From Paracerasibacillus soli (GTDB taxonomy: Bacteria > Bacillota > Bacilli > Bacillales > Amphibacillaceae), in the NCBI RefSeq assembly GCF_034006335.1, contig NZ_JAWDIQ010000002.1: a stretch of 64,000 nucleotides of DNA, one strand, 5' to 3'. Under the pieces are notes generated by a model that was given only the letters and a program-made list of their open reading frames with translations, had not been told where the DNA came from and searched no databases. The position numbers were made by a program, and so were the translations under genes. This document shows, in pieces, positions 42,576-52,974 of the stretch (its first letter is position 1; each line of letters starts with the position of its first letter).

Positions 42576-44281
42576 ATGAAGAAACTATTCAGCTTTTTAA
42601 ACTTTAAAAATCTACGAACCAAAATATTATTTGGGTTCTCCATCGTGATTGTACTAGCCATACTGCTAAGTTCATATACCATCTATTCAATTAGTAATAT
42701 GAACAAAGAACTGAATGAAATAATGGATAAAGAACTTACGCTATTAATAACGGACGAACAATTAACGATAGACACAGCTAATAAAACGAGCCTAGTTCGC
42801 GGTTATTTATTGTACAATGATCCACAATATAAAAAGGAATTTGAATCTAATTTAGAATTAAATAAGGAATTAGAGGGTCGCGCTTTACAACTTAGTGACG
42901 CTAAAGAACTACAAACCTTGATTGATAAAAGAGCGAAATGGAACGCTTTTGCCCAAGATGTTTTTACAGCGTATGAGAATGGATATAAAGAAAAGGCAAT
43001 GGAAATCATGCAAACATCCGTACGACCTCTTAGTACGGAATTAATGGCTGATTCGTTTAAGTTATCTAGCAAAAGAGAAACGGATATTAGAAAATTAGGT
43101 GATGAAATTAAAGAAAACGGTTCTTTAACCATAACGCTTGGCATCATTATTTCCGTACTAGTCATCGTTTTAGGGATTATCGTAGCGATGTTTACAGCAT
43201 CTACTATTGTCAAACCAATTCGTACGGTCATGAGCCGAATGAAATTAATTGCTACTGGTGACCTCAATCATGAACCACTCGAAACCAAATTGAGGGATGA
43301 AGTTGGACAACTTGTTACATCCACTAATGATATGGGCGAAAGTATGCGTGACATTATGGTGAAGATTAATGATGTATCTTCAACTGTGTCCACCCATAGT
43401 GAAGAACTAATGCAATCAGCCAATGAAGTTCAATCAGGGACCGAGCAAATTTCTACTACAATGGAAGAATTAGCATCCGGTTCTGAAACGCAAGCAAGTC
43501 AATCAGGTGAATTATCCCAAATGATGACAACCTATATAGCAAGAATAGAAGAAGTGAATGAAAATGTAGTGCAAGTACAAGACGAGTCCACTCAAGTATT
43601 TGAGGTCACAAATGAAGGATCTGAACTCATGAATTCCTCCATGAATCAGATGGAAAATATTCATGAAAAATCGTGCAAGATGCAGTACAAAAAGTACAAG
43701 GTTTAGATACACAATCACAAGAAATTTCAAAATTAGTTGTTGTCATCAAGGATATTGCAGATCAGACAAATTTATTAGCTTTGAATGCGGCAATTGAAGC
43801 TGCAAGAGCTGGTGAGCACGGAAAAGGGTTTGCTGTCGTTGCAGAAGAAGTTCGTAAACTCGCAGAACAAGTTGCACATTCAGTAACGGATATTTCAGGC
43901 ATCGTCAATAACATACAAAATGAATTTAGTGTTGTTACAAATTCCTTGCAAAACGGCTATCAAGAGGTTGAAAATGGAACGACACAAATTCGATTAACAG
44001 GTGAGAAATTTACTAGTATTCGGGATTCTGTAACAGAAGTAGTGGAAAGCATTAAAAACATTACGAATAACGTAACTGAAATAGCTTCAAATAGTCATGT
44101 AATGAATCGCTCCATTCAGGAAATTGCAGCTGTTTCCGAGGAATCTGCAGCAGGCATCGAGCAAACATCAGCATCCTCTCAACAAACAAGCAGCTCAATG
44201 GAAGAAGTAGCCGGAAGCGCAAACGAACTAGCCAAACTCGCAGAAGAACTAAACGGATTAGTACGACAATTTAAGCTTTGA
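42576..44281 (+). pseudogene. methyl-accepting chemotaxis protein, one frameshift
   Basis: Membrane chemoreceptor of about 568 residues; ATG 42576 follows AAAGAGG. Helix 1 is ILFGFSIVIVLAILLSSYTIY, the sensor region (about 35-180) looks like a four-helix bundle, and helix 2 is ITLGIIISVLVIVLGIIVAMF. A HAMP domain follows (IVKPIRTVMSRMKLIATGDL). The signalling tip is intact: DIADQTNLLALNAAIEAARA and GKGFAVVAEEVRKLAEQ. The break near 43,670 is repaired by one extra A in an A-run (IHEKIVQDAVQKVQGL). Its stop TGA begins a palindromic repeat. Ligand unknown. Confidence 0.9.
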
Positions 44282-44307
44282 CACATGGGGACGGTTCTCG
44301 TGTTTCA
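44279..44307 (+). repeat. palindromic repeat at chemoreceptor stop codon
   Basis: It begins TGACACATGGGGACGG and ends CGTGTTTCA; the first TGA is the stop codon of the chemoreceptor gene, in gene orientation. Confidence 0.85.
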
Positions 44308-44366
44308 TTCGAGGAAGTTGACACATAGGTGGTGCGGGCAGCAAATAATTGGAAACTTTACATGAT

Positions 44367-44407
44367 AGAAGGCACAATGAGTGACATAATTCTCATTGTG
44401 CCTTTTT
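44367..44407 (+). terminator. terminator downstream of chemoreceptor gene
   Basis: AAGGCACAATGAG/CTCATTGTGCCTT perfect stem followed by TTTT. The rest of 44308-44624 is AT-rich with no gene. Confidence 0.88.
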
Positions 44408-44624
44408 CTATTTCTATGTAACTCCCAATTTCATTTCCCATGCCTTTGCATCAATTTAAATTAACTTATTCAGCAACTTCCTTTCATTCTTCTATGGAAT
44501 TTTTAAAAAACAATGTATCGGAAAATGTGCGAACAATAAAATTAGTATATAATGTAAATCGAGACAGACCTCTTCGCTCTTTAAGAAGAAACTGAACTTG
44601 CAAGACAAATTAAATGAGGTGAAT

Positions 44625-45573
44625 ATGTTACGACGAGTAATTATTGATACGGATACAGCTGGAGACGATACCATTGCCATTTTAACTGCACTTCACCATT
44701 TTAAGGTGGAGGGTGTTACCATTACTGGTGGTAATGTCGACTTCGATCAAGAAGTAGAAAACGCGCTTTATACAATCCAAGTTGCGAATCCTAAGGAATA
44801 TGTACCCGTATATAAAGGGTATGAAGGGCCAATTATCGCTTCTGGAGATGAACATCATACAACGGTTGAAGAAGTTCATGGTCGTGATGGCATGGGGGAT
44901 GCTTTTTTCGAAAAGGCGACCCAAAGACCGGAGACAGGACATGCCGTTGACTTCATTATTGAGAAGGTAAAAGCAAATCCTGGGAGATATCGTTATTAGC
45001 TATTGCGCCATTAACGAATATTGCGATGGCTATAAAGAAAGATCCGACAATTGTTAAGGCGATTCCTCATATTTATATCATGGGTGGAATTAATAATTCA
45101 TTGGGAAATATCACCCAGCAGCAGAATATAACTTTTATGTTGATCCGGAAGCAGCAAGGTTGGTATTACATTCGGGTATTCCTATTACAATGGTTGGTTG
45201 GGATATGTGTACCGAATACTCCATTATGGATGACGATGATCACAAAGATATTGAACAATTATCTACAGCAGGTTCCGACTTTTTTATAAAAATAAATAAG
45301 GTAGTAAAAGATTTCAATAAAAAAGTTCACCGACTTAATGGAACGACACATCCGGACACGTTATTGGTGGCCATCGCTGCGAATGAAGAATTGATGACAG
45401 CTTCCACACATTATTATGTGGATATCGAAACAAAAGGGGAGCTAACTAGAGGACATAATATAGTTGATATCAATAACCGTAGCGGCAAAAAGCCAAATGT
45501 CCGTGTATGTGAAGCCGTTAATAGAGAAGGATTTAAGAAAGTACTTATGAACGTATTAAATTCTATTTCATAA
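44625..45573 (+). pseudogene. inosine/uridine-preferring nucleoside hydrolase family, two frameshifts
   Basis: About 317 residues from ATG 44625 after GAGGTG. The calcium-binding N-terminus is RRVIIDTDTAGDDTIAILTAL, a variant of the family's DTDPGxDD. Further motifs are ITGGNVDFDQEVENAL, YIMGG, YNFYVDPEAARLVLHSG and ITMVGWDMCTEYSI. One break near 44,986 is repaired by one extra G (NPGEISLLAIAPLTNIAMAI), the other near 45,113 by one extra C. It would hydrolyse N-ribosides to base plus ribose. It is monocistronic and is followed at 5 bp by the GGGGTCAGACCC end of an insertion sequence. Confidence 0.86.
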
Positions 45574-45578
45574 ACACG

Positions 45579-47077
45579 GGGGTCAGACCCATTGGTCTTG
45601 CATGCATGGATAAAAATACCATAAGTTGAAAAAATGAACATTTTTATTTACAGAAATAAAAAAAGCTCCTATTGTAGAAGAGACCATACTTGTTCCCAAA
45701 TCTTCTACAAAGGAACAACCAATGAATAAAAGTATAGGTCATAAACAGTTAATAAGTCAAAGTTTATCCATTTTACCTACAGAATCTTTTTCATGTCCAT
45801 TGCTGAATTATGGCTATGACAAGCTTTCTGTGGATGCATTAATGAAGATTTTTGTGGCTGCACAACTAGACAACTGGCAATCTTATGAGGAAATGGAAGA
45901 AAAGCTTCGTGCTAACCCTGAGTTTTGCCAATCGATCAACCTTCCAAGTATAAGTGGCGCGCAATTAAGCCGTAGAATTAATGATTTACCAACTGAGCAT
46001 GCACAAGCGCTTTTTCAAAGCGTAGTACATAAAATTCAGGAGCTAACAAAGAACCATAAAGGAATAAACCCTGAATTAGGACGTTTAAAGATTATTGATT
46101 CCACGCATATCAAGCTCCCACCAGAGCTCTGCGATTGGGCATTCGTCACCAAAGGATGGAATGTGGTGAAAATGCACACACGTATCGTTGTCGTTTCAGA
46201 GGATATTCATTATCCTGATAAAATTGTTCCTTCTACGGGGAATGTCGCGGATGTTGAAACACCACATTTACTTGTAGAAGAAGACGATGCAACGTACTTA
46301 ATGGATCGGGGATATCCATCCAAAAAAAACCTAAACGCGTGGCAGAATCAAGATATACTTTTCGTTGTTCGGATTAGAAACACCATGAAAGTTGAACCTA
46401 TTGAAACCTATGAAATCACTCATCCAGACGTAATTAGGGATGCAAAAGTTACATATACTCGTGCGGAACAGCCGATTCGTTTAGTTGAATTTTTAGATGA
46501 GGAAAACAGACTTTATCGGTTAATGACGACGAGATGGGATTTATCGGCAGAACAAATAATGGAGCTATATCGCTGCCGTTGGATGATTGAAACCTTCTTC
46601 AAATGGGTAAAACAACATTTAAAATTGGTTAAGATTTGGAGTACAAAACCACAAGGAATGTGGAATCAAATGTTCATTGCCATGGCGGCGTATGGATTAG
46701 CCCTAATCTTACAATTACAATTGAAAAGTCCAAGAAATCTATGGCGATTTTTAAGGTTAATGCGAATCTACTTGTATAAAACGTATGATGAATTTATGAA
46801 AGAATTACATCACAAAAAGTCCAGAACATCCCGCGGACGACAGAAGGTCCCAATACCGAGTAAAGGGAGGTAGAGTTTTTAGGGGACGTCGCGATTATCA
46901 AGCCACAAAAGAAAAAATAACAAGTAAACTTTCAAAAAATAAATATGTAAAAAAATGGGAACAAGGTCTTTAATAAGCCCTCATCCCCCTTTTTTATTCA
47001 AACAATAAACCGAACTGTAAAATTATTACATGTCTTACATAAGGTTACATTCGTGCAAGGCCTATGGGTCAGACCCC
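45579..47077 (+). mobile_element. IS4-family insertion sequence with imperfect terminal inverted repeats
   Basis: The left end 45579-45607 (GGGGTCAGACCCATTGG...) and the inverted right end 47049-47077 agree at about 24 of 29 positions, enclosing 1,499 bp with one transposase gene. The ends contain the same GGGGTCWGACCC core found elsewhere as a stand-alone repeat. I see no convincing target duplication, so the exact boundaries are uncertain. Confidence 0.7.
45722..46873 (+). CDS. IS4-family transposase (DDE), possible C-terminal frameshift
   Basis: 383 residues in the open frame. DDE signposts are RLKIIDSTHIKLP (first Asp), ATYLMDRGYPSKKN (second Asp) and the Y-R-E-K signature YRCRWMIETFFKWVKQHL, as in IS4-family enzymes. 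Past the stop, another frame continues VFRGRRDYQATKEKI to a TAA at 46973; dropping one G at 46,868 would join them, so the natural protein may be about 415 residues. Confidence 0.9.
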   Translation: MNKSIGHKQLISQSLSILPTESFSCPLLNYGYDKLSVDALMKIFVAAQLDNWQSYEEMEEKLRANPEFCQSINLPSISGAQLSRRINDLPTEHAQALFQSVVHKIQELTKNHKGINPELGRLKIIDSTHIKLPPELCDWAFVTKGWNVVKMHTRIVVVSEDIHYPDKIVPSTGNVADVETPHLLVEEDDATYLMDRGYPSKKNLNAWQNQDILFVVRIRNTMKVEPIETYEITHPDVIRDAKVTYTRAEQPIRLVEFLDEENRLYRLMTTRWDLSAEQIMELYRCRWMIETFFKWVKQHLKLVKIWSTKPQGMWNQMFIAMAAYGLALILQLQLKSPRNLWRFLRLMRIYLYKTYDEFMKELHHKKSRTSRGRQKVPIPSKGR

Positions 47078-47115
47078 TCCTCCAAAGTAATTACTATTTG
47101 CATTGATTGGGCGGC

Positions 47116-47164
47116 GGGGATTCAGTTCCATACTATCAGGTCAAGGTGAAGGAACTGATTCCCC
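47116..47164. repeat. long stem-loop right of the insertion sequence
   Basis: GGGGATTCAGTTCC and GGAACTGATTCCCC form a 14-bp stem with one mismatch and a 21-base loop. It has no T-run. No gene is seen in 47078-47359. Confidence 0.6.
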
Positions 47165-47322
47165 AATGCCATTTAAATAAAACAGTGAATAATATGAATA
47201 TGACCCTAAAAAATTAGCTCGTTATGTAGTAGCTAATTTATGGCATGAATGCAGGATCATCGTTTATGAAACAATTGAATTAGTATGAAGTACGAAAACC
47301 ATCCCCATGTTCGAAGGATTGA

Positions 47323-47362
47323 TGAAACACGAGAACCGTCCCCATGTTTCACCCATGTTTCA
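47323..47362 (-). repeat. palindromic repeat with doubled leader at SIS-gene stop codon
   Basis: On the minus strand TGAAACATGGG is followed by a full copy starting TGAAACATGGGGACGG. The outer TGA is the stop codon of the SIS-domain gene. Confidence 0.85.
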
Positions 47363-48088
47363 TAGTTTTATTCGTTCGCTGTACATATCGATTAGTTTTT
47401 GGTTGTGTCCGTCGGCGCCTTCGATGTTTCCGCTTAAGAAAACTGGGGGTTCGAAGTCGTTCTCTGCCATTTGCTTGATAGATTCTGCCAATATAGCATT
47501 TAAAATTGTAGCGCCAATTACAGTCGAGCTAGGTGAAAAATTAACATTGACCTTTTCATGGGACAAGAGTGCATCCCCAACTGGAGCATGATTGTTTATA
47601 ACAAGATCCACTGCATCAAATAAGTGCTCTCCACTTGTATGGCGAGATGGTTGGCTAGATGAATATGCAATTGAGGTAATACCTATCACATACGCACCTT
47701 TCTTTTTAGCAAAATGTGCGACATCAACTGGAACTGGGTTTCTTCCTGATGTTGAAATAACAATGAAGACATCATCTTTACGAATATCCTGTTCTTCCAT
47801 AAAGTTTTTCGCATAATCATTTTTTCTTTCTAAAGTTGATGAACGAACGGCACCTTCATGAAGCATTAGTGGTTCATGTAAAATAGGATGAATAGGAACT
47901 AGTCCACCTGCACGATAATAGACTTCCTCTGTCAAAATATGCGAATGTCCACAACCAAACAAATGAATAACTCCACCAGCTTGAATAACATCGGCAACCT
48001 TTTTAGCAGCTTTACTCATTACTGCCTGTTCTTCTTTTTCAACTATAGATAGTAAGTCTGTAATTTTATTAAAGTATTGATGAATCAT
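47360..48088 (-). CDS. SIS-domain phosphosugar-binding protein (UPF0309-like)
   Basis: Intact, 242 residues. ATG 48088 follows GGAGGATTTATC, and its first four bases overlap the stop of the KDGP-aldolase gene. A single SIS domain is clear: IHLFGCGHSHILTEEVYYRAGG and VFIVISTSGRNPVPVDVAHFAKKKGAY. It would bind or isomerise a phosphosugar. It is the last gene of the PTS operon and its stop comes from the palindromic repeat. Confidence 0.85.
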   Translation of the reverse strand: MIHQYFNKITDLLSIVEKEEQAVMSKAAKKVADVIQAGGVIHLFGCGHSHILTEEVYYRAGGLVPIHPILHEPLMLHEGAVRSSTLERKNDYAKNFMEEQDIRKDDVFIVISTSGRNPVPVDVAHFAKKKGAYVIGITSIAYSSSQPSRHTSGEHLFDAVDLVINNHAPVGDALLSHEKVNVNFSPSSTVIGATILNAILAESIKQMAENDFEPPVFLSGNIEGADGHNQKLIDMYSERIKL

Positions 48089-48803
48089 GATAAATCCTCC
48101 ACTTCGGAAATAATTTCGCGTACTTTACTTGGAATTGTCTTTCCAGTTAATTTATCAATCGTTGAACCAAATATATGTGGCATAAAGAATGCAATATCAA
48201 TGTCTTTCACGCCGTTTATTATTTCCTTAATATTACTTGCATCAATTCCACCAGCAGGTTCCACGCCACGAATGCCTTTAGCGGCTGCTATTTGAGTTAA
48301 GTAGATTAATTCTTCTAAATGCTGTGTCCCTTTTACCGGCATCATTTTAATACTTTCAATGCCAAGGCTTACCGCAACTTCAATGAAATCCTCAACAAGT
48401 AGAATTTTACTAGAATTGGCTAATTTAATTTTTCCTACTTCACCTGTTGGTTGCACAAGTGCATTAACCAATTGTTTGGGGATACCTTTTCCGTCTACAT
48501 ATCCTTTTGCATATGTTGCAGTTTCAAATGGTTGGTTGATATGACCCGGGTTAGATGCAACAGCTATATCTAGTACTTTCTTCCAATTAGCTGTATTTCC
48601 CCACCACCAAGGCCAATGCTCACCATGTCCGTTACGGATTTTAATTCTGCTACTTTTTCCGCGGCTGTTTCAATGGAATCAAACTTATCGGATACAATTC
48701 CGGGAACGACATAACCAGAACCAGCTTCCATCACTGCCGCTGCATTGTCGCGATCACTTGCTAAAAAGTTAAATAAAAATTTATCATAAAGTTTTTCCCT
48801 CAC
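48085..48803 (-). pseudogene. KDGP aldolase family protein (DgaF-like), one frameshift
   Basis: About 240 residues starting at GTG 48803. It matches the KDGP-aldolase family of the D-glucosaminate (dga) pathway: FNFLASDRDNAAAVMEAGSGYVV at the start, MVSIGLGGG, and later SIKMMPVKGTQHLEEL, GVEPAGGIDASNIKEI and IAFFMPHIFGSTID. The break near 48,600 is repaired by one extra G, giving GGGNTANWKKVLDIAVASNP. The product should be pyruvate plus a phosphorylated aldehyde from a 2-keto-3-deoxy sugar acid phosphate. It is coupled to the SIS gene by overlap. Confidence 0.82.
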
Positions 48804-48871
48804 AACGAGTCACACCCTTATATTTTTAGTGCCTGTTCAAAAAAGTAAAAAGGATCAAGAAAAAGTCCCTG

Positions 48872-48886
48872 GGGGGTCTGACCCCC
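48872..48886. repeat. GGGGGTCTGACCCCC element at creatininase-gene stop
   Basis: Perfect inverted repeat around a central T/A, starting inside the TAG stop triplet of the creatininase-like gene on the minus strand. It lacks the neighbouring palindromic repeat. Confidence 0.8.
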
Positions 48887-49599
48887 TATTCTTCTATCAT
48901 TTTCACCATATTTTCTAAGGCGATATCGATAATATATTTTCCTTTTTCTTCTGTTGCAAGACTGGCGTCACCTAACACGGCTGTTTTTGTAAACTCTTCC
49001 CACGGTGTTGGTGTTGAATCAGCATGCAACGGGATATCTGGAATATCCGTAAGCGCCCGATCCATCGCAACATGCTCCGGTGCCAAGTACAACATATAAG
49101 ATGTTTCAATTTCACAAGCATGAAAATATGTGCTATGTGCTGAAGTTTTCTCCCGTACTTCAGCTGCAGCCTGATTCATACCTGGATAGAAGAAATAGAA
49201 CACGCGCATTTCTGGACATGACTCATACAGTACACGTGCCGCTTCTTTTAAAGCCGTCTGATTTCCTAAATGTCCGTTTACCATTGCAAATACTCTAAAA
49301 CCTTGCTTATAAAGACTTTCCCCAATATCAACAAGAAAGCTAATAAGCGCGTTATTACTAATATTTATACTGCCAGGAAAGTTACGTAGACTCCACACTT
49401 GCCCATAAGGTAAAGTCGGTAGCACAAAACCATTCACTCGCTCTGCCAATTTTTCCGATAAGCGCTCAGCTAGTAAATTATCCGTTCCAAGTGGTAAGTG
49501 AGGACCATGCGCCTCAACTGCACCGATTGGTAATATCGCAATTTTTGATTGGTTGATTTTTTCCTTTACGTCAAAGGAATTTTCATATTGGAATTCCAT
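48886..49599 (-). CDS. creatininase-family amidohydrolase
   Basis: 237 residues from ATG 49599; a longer frame reaches 49644 inside the preceding gene. The metal site is recognisable: ILPIGAVEAHGPHLPLGTDN, with NFPGSINISNNALISFLVDI, MVNGHLGNQ and the acidic/His HACEIETSYMLYL. Family members cleave cyclic amides or formamides at a binuclear metal centre. In this operon it might open or deacylate an amino-sugar derivative (inference). It is intact among disrupted neighbours. Confidence 0.85.
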   Translation of the reverse strand: MEFQYENSFDVKEKINQSKIAILPIGAVEAHGPHLPLGTDNLLAERLSEKLAERVNGFVLPTLPYGQVWSLRNFPGSINISNNALISFLVDIGESLYKQGFRVFAMVNGHLGNQTALKEAARVLYESCPEMRVFYFFYPGMNQAAAEVREKTSAHSTYFHACEIETSYMLYLAPEHVAMDRALTDIPDIPLHADSTPTPWEEFTKTAVLGDASLATEEKGKYIIDIALENMVKMIEE

Positions 49600-49627
49600 G
49601 CTGTCTTCACCGTCCGATTCAATATAA

Positions 49628-50619
49628 TTATTTTTTAAATGCAAAGCATCTTGCTGGGTTTTGAATGAAAAACTTATTGATTAATTTCTCACCATCAAAG
49701 CCTTTTCTATTTGCTTCGTCAATAAAACGCGGTACCCATTTCCCAATAATGTTTTCTAAACCTAAACCATAGTCATAGTGTTTGTAATAGGATTTTCTTG
49801 CTGTATCTCCACTAACGAGTATTTGATCCTCATAACCTTTATTCACAAGGTCTAAAATACATTGAATACGTGTGCTTTCTGGAGCATATTTAATTTTTGA
49901 GATACCATCAAAAGAAAGTAAAGCACCAGTTTGTGCAATTTGCTCATGGTAATATGGATCTGGATTACGGTCCATATGGCCAAAACTAATATATTCTAAA
50001 TTGACACCTTCACTTTTCAATAGTTCAATTTGTTCTAGGCCCATCGTACCCGCCTCAGTATGGGAATGCAGCGGTGCTTTTGTCTCATGATGAGCTCTTG
50101 CTACTGCACGCAATGTTTTTTCCTCTAACGGTGTTATTCTGTTATAACCAGTACCAAATTTTACTTGGCCACCACGAATATTCGTACCTTCTAGCCCTTC
50201 TTCAATTTCACGAATGACGAAATCCGCTAATTCATTAATTGATTTTGCATCAATCCATTCATAATAGGTGTCATAATTACCAACAACTTTTTTTACATGT
50301 TCGGGAATATGTGCATCCCATAGGAAACTTTTATTAAATCCTGCGGTACCAACTATCGTCACACCTGTTTCTTCGGCAATTTCCTTCACTGCTTGCACAT
50401 CACGTCCATAGTCAACCGCAGTTGCATCAACAATTGCTTGGCCACCGAGATTTTTAAAATCTTGCACATCTTGCTTCGACTTTTCTTTATCGTCAAGAAG
50501 TAAATCATCTGCATGGTGCTCTACCCAATATGGGGACGGCATACAATATGTTCATGAGAATATGTGAAACCTAATTGAGATGGATCGATATCGCCATGAA
50601 ATGTTCTAATAAAACTCAT
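49628..50619 (-). pseudogene. phosphotriesterase-family hydrolase, probably a sugar-phosphate lactonase, one frameshift
   Basis: About 330 residues from ATG 50619 (MSFIRTFHGDIDPSQLGFTYSHEH region). The HxH metal motif is in YSHEHIVCRP, further metal ligands are in HSHTEAGTMGLEQI and ISFGHMDRNPD, and a late Asp in ILVSGDTARKSYY. The break near 50,535 is repaired by one extra C (CRPPYWVEHHADD). Members of this family encoded beside UlaA-type PTS genes hydrolyse phosphorylated sugar lactones rather than phosphotriesters (family knowledge). The gene lies between EIIC and the creatininase-like gene. Confidence 0.83.
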
Positions 50620-50916
50620 TTCAATCACTCCTGATGTAAATTTTTAAATCGTCTCTGTGGAAATATCTTCTGTCCCGCAGATTAAAAGTTTAATAAAATC
50701 GAGCTTGGTTGAAAGGGTAATTCCCCTATATTTCTATCTGAAATTATCTCGACCTCGCTATTTTGGAAGAAACTTCCATTCATATTCAACCTTGCATTTC
50801 CATTCTTTTTGTTGCTCCCCTTTTATCATGCGTAAGACCCTTATTTAAAAAGGAAGCAACATATATCTAGTAAATAAATGGAAAAACGGGGAAGTACATC
50901 CCCATTTTAGTTGAAA

Positions 50917-52210
50917 TTAGAAAAATAATTGTGATAAGAACCGAATGATTGGCCCTAAAACGAACATATCTGAATCCGCTGCCCACATTGCAGTATCCGG
51001 AACCGTACCAGGTAAAAGCATTTTTACCATAATAAATTGTCCCCATGCAACAACAGTCGCGGTAATGAAACCACCCATGATTGCACCTCTTACACCACCA
51101 GTAGCATTACCGAATACCCAGCAGTTGCAGAGTGGAAGAATAATACAATCATCGTTGGAACAAATACATAACTAACTGTATTTCCTAAAACAACCAACCA
51201 ATTAGCGCACCGACAAAAGATCCCAAAAATCCTAAAATTACAGCGTTTGGAGCAAACGGGAACACAACTGGGCTATCTAGTGCTGGTTTCGCACCAGGTA
51301 CGATTTTTGTAGCGATTCCTTTAAATGCTGGAACCATTTCACCGATAAACATACGCACCCCTAGTAAAACCACTGCAATACCTGCTGCAAAAGTGAACGA
51401 CTGAATGATTGCGTATACGATAAAGTTCTGATCCCCAGCAGCTTCAACTAATGCTTGCGCTCCAGGGGTATCTTTAAAGGAAATAATAATCGCACCAACT
51501 AAAAATAGTAATCCCATTGTTAATGCGGTAATAACGTTAGAGTCTCTTAGAAATTCTAACCCTTTTGGTAGTTTAATTTTTTCAGAGTCATTCTCTTTAT
51601 TACCTAAATATTTACCAGCTAAAGCACTTAATAATGAAACGGAAGCTGATGTATGACCAAGGGCGATATTGTCATTCCCCATAATCTTCCGCATAAATGG
51701 TTGTGTTAATGCAGGCTGAATTGTCCAATATAATCCCATAAATACAGCTAAAAAGATCACGAGTTTACCGAACGAAACATCACCAGCCGTTTGAACAACA
51801 ATTCCTGCAAAAATAGTTGTCGTCCAGAACATCATGTGACCAGTTAAATAAATAAATTTAAATCTAGTAAACCTAGCTAATATTACGTTAATCACAAATC
51901 CTAATGTCATTGCTAGCGTAACTGCACTACCATATTTTGCGTTAAATGCCTCTTGCCCCATAAAGTTTCCAAGTGGCTCCGCAGATAAATTAAATACTTC
52001 TTTCCATAACGGTTCAAAAACTGTTAACGCATCTGTAATGACACCTGAACCAGCACTAATAATTAAAAATCCAATAACAGCTTTAAATGTTCCGCTAATT
52101 ACTTGACTTGTACTTTTTTTCTGAAGTAGCAATCCTAAAAGAACAATAAATCCTAGTAAAATAGCTGCTTGTCCAAAGATATTTGTAGCAATCCAAAATA
52201 TAGTATCCAT
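50917..52210 (-). pseudogene. PTS EIIC, ascorbate/UlaA type, two frameshifts near the C-terminus
   Basis: About 430 residues, starting at ATG 52210 eight bases after GGAGG. Multiple membrane helices are present, with family sequence FGQAAILLGFIVLLGLLLQK, GFLIISAGSGVITDALTVFEP and FLGVRMF-like VVLLGVRMFIGEMVPAFKGI. The open frame ends at 51185. Two one-base G restorations near 51,188 and 51,120 extend it through VLGNTVSYVFVPTMIVLFFH and VFGNATGGVRGAIMGGFITA to the TAA at 50917. It would import its sugar as a phosphate; the substrate is unknown. Confidence 0.85.
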
Positions 52211-52232
52211 TCGCATTTCCTCCTATGTCTAC

Positions 52233-52505
52233 TTAACTCACAACGTTTTCATCAATTGCTTTGTTAATTTCGTCCATATCAAAGTAATTATTTACAATAA
52301 ACACTTTTGCACTGTGACCTACAAGACTTTCTGCTAGTTCATTGCTCGTTATAATATAATCTGCTTGCATACTTGAAGCTGTAGAAACATCCGTATGCTC
52401 AACATCTGCACTAATCCCTTTATCCGCCAATGCTTGTTCCACATTCATTTTCAAAATCAAACTTGTTCCCTGACCTAATCCACAAACTGTCAAAACTTTC
52501 ATCAT
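52233..52505 (-). CDS. PTS EIIB, ascorbate/lactose type
   Basis: Intact, 90 residues. The phosphoacceptor Cys is in KVLTVCGLGQGTSLILKMNVE near residue 8. It lies two bases after the EIIA gene and 23 before EIIC, typical of split UlaABC-type systems. Confidence 0.9.
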   Translation of the reverse strand: MMKVLTVCGLGQGTSLILKMNVEQALADKGISADVEHTDVSTASSMQADYIITSNELAESLVGHSAKVFIVNNYFDMDEINKAIDENVVS

Positions 52506-52507
52506 AT

Positions 52508-52947
52508 TTATCGCTCCATTTCTAAAATGTTTTTTATATCTTCATAACTTGTTGCCGCTATTAGCTTTTCTACGTTCTCCGAATCATTAAGAAGTGACGT
52601 TAATTTCCGAAGTAATGTTAAATGCTCATCACTTGATGATGCACCTAAACCAAAGACAAGACGTACCGGATCATTGGAAGCATGTCCAAATTCAACCGGC
52701 TCTTTTAACTGCACAAACGATACGGAAGCCTCGTTCACTCCATCTTCAGGTTGGCATGCGGAATCGCAATGCTCGGTGCGAGTACAAAATAAGGACCGTT
52801 ATTTCGATACGAATGTTTCATCGCTTCAATATAAGAACTTTCTACAAGCCCCGCTTGCGTGAGTAAGTTCCCTGCAGCCTCAATAGCCTCTTCCGCATTT
52901 GCTACTTCCACACCAACCTTCACAATACTTTTTTCTAAAAATTTCAT
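52508..52947 (-). pseudogene. PTS EIIA, UlaC/fructose-mannitol type, one frameshift
   Basis: About 147 residues. The phosphoacceptor His is in LAPSIAIPHANL. The frame breaks near 52,740; one added base restores NLEDGVNEASVSFVQLKEPV. The rest (RLVFGLGASSSDEHLTLLRKL) is typical EIIA. It follows the PRD regulator by about 30 bp and starts the PTS operon. Confidence 0.87.
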
Positions 52948-52974
52948 AAGTCACACTCACCCTATCCTTTGCTG

